Positions 1-5,268 of a DNA stretch of 5,268 nucleotides are shown here, one piece after another. Position numbers and translations under genes: made by a program. The stretch lies in assembly GCA_003644825.1 (NCBI GenBank), contig QNDJ01000155.1, positions 1 through 5,268 on the forward strand, in the 5' to 3' direction. The stretch's first letter is position 1; each line of letters opens with the position of its first letter. The stretch is from Candidatus Zhuqueibacterota bacterium. Its GTDB lineage: Bacteria; SM23-31; B21-G16. The notes beneath the pieces were generated by a model. It searched no databases, was not told the origin of the DNA, and saw only the letters and a program-made list of their open reading frames with translations.

Positions 1-114
1 GTATATATTTATCTTGTGATTATTCGCAATCTTGAAATCACTGATGAAGCTGTCAAAAGAACTATATATAAAATGCTAAATAAAGAATTCGACGACAAAA
101 ATAGTAAGAATTGA
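1..114 (+). CDS. 3' end of an unidentified protein (partial)
   Basis: The first 37 codons of the window are open in frame 1 and end at TGA 112-114. That stop is followed in the same frame by TAA and TGA, giving three consecutive stops. The other two + frames close within the first 35 bases or so. The visible tail starts hydrophobic (VYIYLVII) and then becomes charged and probably helical (ITDEAVKRTIYKML), ending in a polar D/K/N-rich tail. This is a normal look for a cytoplasmic C-terminus, but I recognise no family. The start lies outside the window. The next gene begins 119 bases downstream behind its own likely promoter, so the two need not be one operon. Confidence 0.5.
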   Translation, partial: VYIYLVIIRNLEITDEAVKRTIYKMLNKEFDDKNSKN

Positions 115-144
115 TAATGATTAATAACCTGCAACCTATTCAAT

Positions 145-173
145 TTTCTGGACATAATGTTTTATGTTATAAA
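145..173 (+). promoter_or_regulatory. candidate extended -10 promoter for the M28-M49 gene
   Basis: TGT followed by TATAAA at 165-173 fits an extended -10 element (TGN then 5 of 6 matches to TATAAT). The -35 position 17 bases upstream (TTTCTG, 145-150) is a poor match, as is common for extended -10 promoters. Transcription would start near 180, leaving a leader of about 54 bases before the start codon. This is a motif reading in AT-rich DNA and is not proven. Confidence 0.35.
152..167. repeat. perfect 6-bp inverted repeat in the promoter spacer
   Basis: ACATAA (152-157) and TTATGT (162-167) are perfect inverted copies around the 4-base spacer TGTT. The repeat fills the space between the predicted -35 and -10 and overlaps the TG of the extended -10, a position where a repressor or activator could act. 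It could also be chance, since the arms hold only one G/C pair. As an RNA hairpin it would be too weak to be a convincing terminator for the upstream gene, although a T8 run follows at 180-187. Confidence 0.35.
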
Positions 174-200
174 AATTTCTTTTTTTTATCCATTATTTTG

Positions 201-219
201 TTTAAAAGTAGTTTTTAAA
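201..219. repeat. 7-bp A/T inverted repeat just upstream of the ribosome binding site
   Basis: TTTAAAA (201-207) and TTTTAAA (213-219) are perfect inverted copies with a 5-base spacer (GTAGT). They lie in the predicted leader, 4 bases before the Shine-Dalgarno site. The stem has no G/C pair, so a stable RNA structure is unlikely. It may only reflect base composition. Confidence 0.25.
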
Positions 220-223
220 TCAT

Positions 224-229
224 AGGAGG
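224..229 (+). promoter_or_regulatory. ribosome binding site of the M28-M49 gene
   Basis: A perfect AGGAGG lies 4 bases before ATG 234. It fixes the start of the reading frame, which is also bounded upstream by an in-frame TAA at 216-218. The match is stronger than that of the downstream gene and suggests efficient translation. Confidence 0.85.
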
Positions 230-233
230 AAAA

Positions 234-3200
234 ATGAAGAAAAAAGTTATTCCATTGATTGTTACTCTTATTTTTCTTCTGACTTCAGGTTTATTTTCTC
301 AGGTAGACCTATCAGTTCAAAAGGCTGTTGAATCAATTACAATTGATGATATTAAAGCAGAGCTTTCATTTTTAGCCTCGGACTATCTTGAAGGTCGGGA
401 AACTGCATCAAGGGGTCTGGAAATAGCAGCAGAATACATTTCCAGCCTTTACAGGATATGGGGGCTGAAACCAGCAGGTGACAAATCTTACCAGCGGATT
501 GGTAGAAAAAGAGTTGCCAGGGATACCTACTATCAGTTCGTTGATATGATTGAATATACTCCAGGTGATGTCAATTATATAAAGGTGTTTGTAAAAGATA
601 GAGATTCAGGAGCAGAGATTGTTCATAAATTTGATATAAATACAGATTTTTCTGTCTATTTCTCTGAGAACAGTCAGGTAAAAGCACCTGTTGTTTTTGC
701 TGGTTATGGATTGAAAAAGCCGGGACTTGATTTTAACGAATATGAAGGTGTCAATGTAAGGGGGAAAATAATTGTTGTATTTTCGGGTATTCCAGGAGGG
801 TCTGATACATCATCGGTTGTGTTTAAAAAATTCAAAAATATTTACAAAAGTTATACAACGTACCAGCAGATTAGAGAAACTTATAAAGAGGAAGGTGTAC
901 TTGCTGTTTTAAGAATGAATCCTCCTCTCAATAAGTTTCCTTCCCCGGCGAGAAACTGGGCAAAGAATGTAATTTTTTACAAACCAGATTGGTATGAAGG
1001 AGACAAACCACTTCCGCCGAGTAGAAGATTCAAACTTGTTGATGCTCCTTATGAAAGTGATGTGCCAATTTTTACTATCAGTGATAGACTTGCAGAGGTT
1101 CTCTTTAAATATTCTGGCTACTGTCCGGTCAAGGCTCAGAAAAAAATAGATTCTGAAGGTGTTCCTGCATCAATAGAACTTGATAATGTGAGAGTTGAGT
1201 TTAAAACTTCTGTTAAAACAAAAATTATGAGAACATATAATGTGGTGGGTTATATAGAGGGAAGTGACCCTGTTCTGAAAAATGAACTGGTAGTAATTGG
1301 TGCTCATTATGACCATCTTGGCAAAAGAGGCGGGTATATATGGAACGGTGCTGATGATAATGCATCTGGAACTGTCGGCGTTATGGAAATTGCTAAGGCA
1401 TTTTCCCTTATGGACAGGAAACCTAAAAGGTCTGTGCTTTTTGCCTGCTGGACAGGAGAAGAAAAAGGATTATTAGGCTCTAAATTTTTTACTGAACATC
1501 CATTTTTTCCTATCAGGAATATAGTTCTGAACCTTAATATGGATATGATTGGCAGAAATAGTATGGATAAAGAGGAAAATAAAAACAGGGTTTTTTGTAC
1601 AGTTTCAAAACAGGCACCAGAACTGAAAGAGATGGTTCAAAGAAATAATAAAGGTATCGGGCTTGATGTGAGAGTTCGTGAGGCAAATATTACAAGAGGT
1701 GGAAGTGATCATGTTCCTTTTGCTTTGAAGAAGGTCCCGGTAATCTATTTTGCCTGTGGTGGTCATAAAGATTATCACAAGCCATCAGATACAGTTGATA
1801 AAATAAACTTTGAAAAGATGCAGAAGATAGTTCGTCTTGCTTTTCTTAATGCCTGGGAAATTGCAAATAGAGAATCAAGGTTAAAATGGGACGAAAGCAA
1901 AGTTAAAAAACCTGAAAAAGAAGTTAAGGTGAAAACTAAATTACCACCTCCATCAAGGGAACCATTACAGAGGGTTGGAGATGCAAGAGCTGACCAGTTA
2001 TATGCTCGTGGATTTGAAAAACTCCCGTTAAAGCAAAAAATGCTTGCATTTTACCTGTATCTTGCAGGATTACCGGGAAGAGATATTTTTACCGACCAGA
2101 ATCACAAATACGCCCTGAAAATAAGAGATATACTTGAAGGAATATATACACATCCTGATGGGATTGACCCTGATGTATACGAAAAGATAAAAATATACAC
2201 ACATAGATTCTGGTTGAACTGCTGTCAATACAGGTTAGGGCAGAAAGATAAGTTTGTTCCGGACTGTACTTATGAAGAATTTTTAAGAGCCGCAAAAATA
2301 GCTCAGAAAAACGGTGCTAATTTCAAACTGAATGGTCAGACCCTCGAAGAAAGATTAAATATTCTTAAACCCTATATCTTTGATAAAAACTTCGAACCCT
2401 CAGTATGCTCGAAAAATCCTCCATCGGGTGAAGATATTTTAATTTACAGTGCAAACAACTTTTATGAAGGTGTTACCCTGGAAGAAGTGAACAGATGGGC
2501 TAAAGCCGGGCTGGAAAAACATCCCCTGAATTCTAAAGTTATAAAGGAAAATGGAAAAATAGTTGAAAAGGTATATCGGGCTGGTGACCCGGAAAAAGGT
2601 ATCCCACCTGGTATGTATGCTAAAGAACTGAATATATCTATAAAATACTTAAGTAAAGCTCTTAAATTTGCAGAACCCGAACAAAAAGAAGTTATAAAAG
2701 CATTAATCAAATATTTCAAAACAGGAGACCCGAAGGATTTTGATGATTATAATATAAAGTGGGTTCAAAATGACCCGATTGTGGATTTTATTCTTGGATT
2801 TATTGAAGTATATATGGACGCAAGAGGGCAGAAAGGTTCGTTTGAAAGCCTTGTATACTTTAAAGATCAGGACGCAGCAAAATTTTTCCAGAAGATAGCA
2901 GAACTTGCGCCATACTTTGAGAAAAAAGCACCCTGGCTTGATAAATACAAAAAAACAGAATTTAAAAACCCACCCATTTCAAATAATATTCTCGTTATTC
3001 ATGGAGCAGGAGATGCAGGGCCCGGAACACCAGCAGGTATAAATTTACCAAATGCTCAATGGATTAGAGAAAAATATGGCTCTAAAAATGTTATGCTGGC
3101 AAATGTTATGGGTGGAAGTTATAAAGCTATTCCCGTTAAACCCCTTAAAGAACCCACAGATTATATGAAAGAGTTCTATCATCCGGAACACATTGAATTT

Positions 3201-3959
3201 CTGAAAACCCTCGATGGAAATGTTGGATACACTGTTGTTACATTGCACGAGATTATAGGACACGGTTCTGGAAAAGTAAGTGAAAAACTGACAGGAGACC
3301 CTGCTGATTACCTCGGCGAATATTATTCTACCCTTGAAGAAGCAAGAGCAAACCTTATGGCTTACTGGAACTTATATGACCCTGTGCTTAAAGAATTGGG
3401 TGCAGTTTACAGCGATAAAGCCGCTGATGCTGTCTACTGGGCAATTGCCAGAAATACACTTCTCACATATACAAGGTATCGTGGAGTTGATACTATTGAA
3501 GAAGACCATCAAAGAGCATCATTCCTTGTTCAAAACTACCTCTGGAAAAAGTGTGGGGCAATTACAGTAGAAAGAATCAATGGTAAACTCTATGCAAAAC
3601 CTGTATCTATAGAAAAAATGAGAGAGGGTATTGGTGAACTACTGGCTGAAATTATGAGAATTAAAGCAGAAGGTGATTACGAAGCAGCAAAAAGTTTAGT
3701 TCAAACTTACGGAATATATCTTGATAAAGAGCTTCATAAAGAAATGCTGGCAAGATACGATGATTATAGAAAGAAACAGGCAGAAAAAAAGAAAGAAAAA
3801 GCTCCCAAAAACCCGATTAAACATTTCGGTATCTCTATGCCTGTTTTAAGACCTGTATATAATAGCAAAGGCGAAATAATCGATATCAAAATTGAATACT
3901 GGAAAGATTTTGCAAGAGAACAATTATACTATTCGAGCTATTTATGGAATATATATTGA
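234..3959 (+). CDS. secreted bifunctional peptidase: M28 aminopeptidase fused to M49 dipeptidyl-peptidase III-like domain
   Basis: This 1241-residue exported protein probably carries two zinc exopeptidases. Residues 1-22 form a Sec signal peptide (KKK, hydrophobic core, likely cut after GLFS) with no lipobox cysteine. Residues about 30-545 are M28 with a PA-like insert (about 140-300). Its metal and catalytic residues are visible: H358 and D360 (AHYDHLG), D374 (GADDNASG), E409/E410 (TGEEKG), D437 (NMDMIG) and H515 (YHKPSDT). A charged Lys/Glu/Pro linker (about 550-585) leads to the M49 part (about 588-1241). This part has GRDIFTDQN (615-623), GFIEVY (855-860), GDAGPGTPAGINLPN (926-940), the zinc motif HEIIGHGSGK (1005-1014) and EEARAN (1035-1040, ligand probably E1036). 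H1092 in DHQRASF matches a conserved substrate-site histidine of the family. Each half has about the length of a stand-alone enzyme. By family knowledge, M28 releases single N-terminal residues and M49 releases dipeptides, so scavenging of peptides in the periplasm or outside is inferred. One oddity is Asn at 1040, where M49 enzymes usually have Glu or Asp. Confidence 0.93.
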   Translation: MKKKVIPLIVTLIFLLTSGLFSQVDLSVQKAVESITIDDIKAELSFLASDYLEGRETASRGLEIAAEYISSLYRIWGLKPAGDKSYQRIGRKRVARDTYYQFVDMIEYTPGDVNYIKVFVKDRDSGAEIVHKFDINTDFSVYFSENSQVKAPVVFAGYGLKKPGLDFNEYEGVNVRGKIIVVFSGIPGGSDTSSVVFKKFKNIYKSYTTYQQIRETYKEEGVLAVLRMNPPLNKFPSPARNWAKNVIFYKPDWYEGDKPLPPSRRFKLVDAPYESDVPIFTISDRLAEVLFKYSGYCPVKAQKKIDSEGVPASIELDNVRVEFKTSVKTKIMRTYNVVGYIEGSDPVLKNELVVIGAHYDHLGKRGGYIWNGADDNASGTVGVMEIAKAFSLMDRKPKRSVLFACWTGEEKGLLGSKFFTEHPFFPIRNIVLNLNMDMIGRNSMDKEENKNRVFCTVSKQAPELKEMVQRNNKGIGLDVRVREANITRGGSDHVPFALKKVPVIYFACGGHKDYHKPSDTVDKINFEKMQKIVRLAFLNAWEIANRESRLKWDESKVKKPEKEVKVKTKLPPPSREPLQRVGDARADQLYARGFEKLPLKQKMLAFYLYLAGLPGRDIFTDQNHKYALKIRDILEGIYTHPDGIDPDVYEKIKIYTHRFWLNCCQYRLGQKDKFVPDCTYEEFLRAAKIAQKNGANFKLNGQTLEERLNILKPYIFDKNFEPSVCSKNPPSGEDILIYSANNFYEGVTLEEVNRWAKAGLEKHPLNSKVIKENGKIVEKVYRAGDPEKGIPPGMYAKELNISIKYLSKALKFAEPEQKEVIKALIKYFKTGDPKDFDDYNIKWVQNDPIVDFILGFIEVYMDARGQKGSFESLVYFKDQDAAKFFQKIAELAPYFEKKAPWLDKYKKTEFKNPPISNNILVIHGAGDAGPGTPAGINLPNAQWIREKYGSKNVMLANVMGGSYKAIPVKPLKEPTDYMKEFYHPEHIEFLKTLDGNVGYTVVTLHEIIGHGSGKVSEKLTGDPADYLGEYYSTLEEARANLMAYWNLYDPVLKELGAVYSDKAADAVYWAIARNTLLTYTRYRGVDTIEEDHQRASFLVQNYLWKKCGAITVERINGKLYAKPVSIEKMREGIGELLAEIMRIKAEGDYEAAKSLVQTYGIYLDKELHKEMLARYDDYRKKQAEKKKEKAPKNPIKHFGISMPVLRPVYNSKGEIIDIKIEYWKDFAREQLYYSSYLWNIY

Positions 3960-3965
3960 TAACTT

Positions 3966-3995
3966 TTGCCATAGGGGTCTAATATTTGATAAGAT
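3966..3995 (+). promoter_or_regulatory. candidate promoter for the DHH phosphoesterase gene
   Basis: TTGCCA (3966-3971, 5 of 6 matches to TTGACA) is followed after 18 bases by TAAGAT (3990-3995, 4 of 6), which is preceded by an extended -10 TG at 3987-3988. Overlapping alternatives exist: TTGATA 3956-3961 with TAATAT 3980-3985, or TATAAC at 3995-4000. The choice among them is uncertain. No terminator hairpin is visible between the two genes, so read-through from the peptidase gene is equally possible. Confidence 0.3.
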
Positions 3996-4051
3996 ATAAC
4001 TCTTTTACAGGATTTATTTATTTCAGGTTCATTCATTAAAAATAATCTGTA

Positions 4052-4057
4052 GAGGTG
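4052..4057 (+). promoter_or_regulatory. ribosome binding site of the DHH phosphoesterase gene
   Basis: GAGGTG lies before ATG 4060, with its GAGG core 4 bases from the start codon. That is the same spacing as in the upstream gene. It supports ATG 4060, which is also the first usable start after an in-frame TAA at 3997-3999. Confidence 0.75.
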
Positions 4058-4059
4058 CT

Positions 4060-5097
4060 ATGGATTTTGATAAGGGGTTTCAAAGGAAAATAGAAATATT
4101 AAAGGAGATAACCTCTAATAGAAAAAAACTTTTGATAGTTCTTCATGATAACCCTGACCCGGATGCTGTAGCGAGTGGATTTGCTCTTGGATATATAGTT
4201 AAAAAGATATTCGGGATAAATTTCAGGATAGTTTACGGTGGCATTATCGGGAGAGCTGAAAACATCGAAATGGTTAATGAATTAAAAATCCCTTTATTCA
4301 AAGCCGGGGAGACTCATTTCCACAGATATTCCAACATTGCAATGGTAGATACTCAACCACATACAGGAAATAATTCTCTGCCTGATGATATTGTTCCGGA
4401 TATAGTTATTGACCATCATCCTTTAAAAGGAAGGCAAAATTATAAACTCCAGATAATAGATACGACTGTAGGTGCAAATTCTACAATTCTTGTGGAATTT
4501 TTAAATTTCCTTAAAATTAAAATACCAAAAAATATAGCAACCGCTCTTGCCTATGGTATAAGTTCTGAAACACAGAACCTGGGAAGAGAAGCTTATAGAA
4601 GAGATATAAACGCATATCTTACTGTATATCCTGAATCGAGTTTAAAGAAACTCTCTAAAATAATCTTTCCAAAACTGCGTCCAGACTACTACATATTTCT
4701 GAATAAAGCTCTGAGTAAAGGATTCTATCATCAAAATATAGTAGGAAGTCATTTAGGGGAAGTCCCTTATCCTGAATTAATACCTGAAATAGCAGACTTG
4801 CTTGTGAGAAGAAAAGGAATTACGATTTCATTCTGTACAGGAATATTTAAAAACAGTATGTTTATATCAATCAGAACAACAAATCCACGAAGAAAAATAT
4901 TCAAATTGATAAAAAAAATAGTGGGTAAAATCGGGACTGCTGGCGGTCATAATATGATAGGTGGCGGAAAAATATTGCTTGAAGACTCACCTTATAATAA
5001 CATTATTGACCTGGAATACTACATTAATAGAAGACTTTTAAAATATCTGGATATAAAAGGAAAAATCAACTGGAACCCCCTGATACCTGTTAAATAA
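4060..5097 (+). CDS. DHH/DHHA1 family phosphoesterase (NrnA/RecJ-like superfamily)
   Basis: This is a 345-residue protein with no signal peptide or membrane segment, so it is probably cytoplasmic. The N-terminal DHH domain shows motif I HDNPDPDA (29-36), motif II Asp in MVDTQP (D97), and motif III DHH (118-120) in VIDHHP. The motif IV region is YGISSETQNLGREA (165-178), where Glu170 stands in the place of the usual Asp. The C-terminal DHHA1 domain carries the substrate-binding glycine motif GTAGGHNMIGGGK (292-304). The length fits two-domain NrnA-type enzymes, which are manganese-dependent and hydrolyse short RNA oligomers, pAp or cyclic-dinucleotide products. The exact substrate cannot be read from the sequence. 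It starts 100 bases after the peptidase gene on the same strand, and its stop is followed by an A-run belonging to the hairpin at 5103-5161. A functional link to the peptidase is not evident. I give no gene symbol because several DHH subfamilies share this layout. Confidence 0.88.
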   Translation: MDFDKGFQRKIEILKEITSNRKKLLIVLHDNPDPDAVASGFALGYIVKKIFGINFRIVYGGIIGRAENIEMVNELKIPLFKAGETHFHRYSNIAMVDTQPHTGNNSLPDDIVPDIVIDHHPLKGRQNYKLQIIDTTVGANSTILVEFLNFLKIKIPKNIATALAYGISSETQNLGREAYRRDINAYLTVYPESSLKKLSKIIFPKLRPDYYIFLNKALSKGFYHQNIVGSHLGEVPYPELIPEIADLLVRRKGITISFCTGIFKNSMFISIRTTNPRRKIFKLIKKIVGKIGTAGGHNMIGGGKILLEDSPYNNIIDLEYYINRRLLKYLDIKGKINWNPLIPVK

Positions 5098-5161
5098 AAA
5101 AATCCCACTCCCTCTAAACTTTATTACACCCGAATAAAAACCTTTTAAAATGGGAGTGGGA
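5096..5161 (-). terminator. intrinsic terminator-like hairpin oriented for minus-strand transcription
   Basis: TCCCACTCCC (5103-5112) pairs perfectly with GGGAGTGGGA (5152-5161) to give a 10-bp, GC-rich stem. The loop is long (39 bases), but it contains a nested TTTATT/AATAAA stem (5120-5125 with 5133-5138). Seven A's at 5096-5102 become a T-run directly after the stem on the minus strand. On the + strand the stem is followed by AAACTTAACC, not by a T-run. So it best fits the end of a convergent gene to the right. It may still help end the DHH transcript, since its stop codon overlaps the A-run. Confidence 0.55.
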
Positions 5162-5185
5162 AACTTAACCTTTTAACATAAAATT

Positions 5186-5266
5186 TCAAAATCTATCTAT
5201 AAAGTCCTCACTCATTTTTATATTACAAATATTATGCCAGAAAATGTTTAATATTTTTAGCTTTAA
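5186..5266 (-). CDS. possible 3' end of a convergent minus-strand gene (partial)
   Basis: Read on the minus strand from the right edge, one frame stays open for 26 codons and stops at 5186-5188, ending in the residues MSEDFIDRF. This stop is 24 bases before the hairpin that is oriented as a minus-strand terminator, which is the spacing expected of a real gene end. The stretch is too short to identify and could be chance. A second minus frame ends earlier, at 5232-5234, with the residues IKHFLA, and could be the true gene end instead. Confidence 0.25.
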   Translation of the reverse strand, partial: LKLKILNIFWHNICNIKMSEDFIDRF

Positions 5267-5268
5267 AA

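Noticed and set aside
152-187. Terminator for the upstream partial gene (ACATAA/TTATGT hairpin, then T8)
   Set aside because: The stem has only one G/C pair and the T-run starts 12 bases after it, so an intrinsic terminator is unlikely. The position fits a promoter operator better.
2089-2295. Minus-strand open frame of 68 codons
   Set aside because: It lies antisense inside the M49 coding region, has no ribosome binding site or recognisable domain, and is a shadow of the real gene.
2462-2719. Minus-strand open frame of 85 codons
   Set aside because: It is antisense to conserved M49 sequence and has low-information Ser/Phe-rich content typical of a shadow frame.
3045-3263. Minus-strand open frame of 72 codons over the HEIIGH region
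   Set aside because: It is antisense to the most conserved part of the M49 domain and has no independent signal.
3334-3570. + strand open frame of 78 codons in another frame of the peptidase gene
   Set aside because: It overlaps the M49 zinc-ligand segment in a different frame, with no ribosome binding site and no domain.
3785-3791. A AAA AAG slippery heptamer in the correct frame within the M49 C-terminus (residues 1184-1186)
   Set aside because: It matches the dnaX-type slip site, but it lies in a Lys-rich patch of an AT-rich gene. It has no clear upstream Shine-Dalgarno-like enhancer or strong downstream stem, and the -1 frame ends after about nine codons, cutting off conserved M49 sequence. 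Chance is the best explanation.
5244-5268. Possible + strand gene start at ATG 5244, open to the window edge
   Set aside because: Only eight codons are visible and no Shine-Dalgarno site precedes the ATG. The nearby ATG at 5234 runs into a stop after five codons.

Overview
This is an AT-rich bacterial window. Arginine is written mostly with AGA/AGG, both complete genes have purine-rich Shine-Dalgarno sites, and the large protein has a Sec signal peptide. The combination of a secreted M28 peptidase, an M49 peptidase and a DHH/DHHA1 phosphoesterase suggests an AT-rich, peptide-degrading bacterium, perhaps from an uncultivated or FCB-like lineage. The taxonomic guess is weak because the window holds no marker gene.

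Layout: 1-114 is the 3' end of an unidentified + strand gene. 115-233 is a gap with a possible extended -10 promoter, two small inverted repeats and a strong ribosome binding site. 234-3959 encodes one 1241-residue exported protein that joins a complete M28 metallo-aminopeptidase (with a PA-like insert) to a complete M49 dipeptidyl-peptidase III-like domain. 3960-4059 is a short gap with a candidate promoter and no visible terminator. 4060-5097 encodes a cytoplasmic DHH/DHHA1 phosphoesterase of the NrnA/RecJ-like superfamily. 5098-5268 is mostly non-coding. It holds a 10-bp-stem hairpin whose T-run lies on the minus strand, so it looks like the terminator of a convergent gene whose last codons may be at the right edge.

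The main point of interest is the M28-M49 fusion. Both zinc sites look intact in one secreted chain, so it could remove single residues and dipeptides from the same peptide N-termini outside the cytoplasm. The phosphoesterase has no evident link to peptide degradation. It probably serves nucleotide or short-oligonucleotide turnover and may simply be a co-directional neighbour. I saw no CRISPR array, tRNA, rRNA, insertion sequence or defence system.
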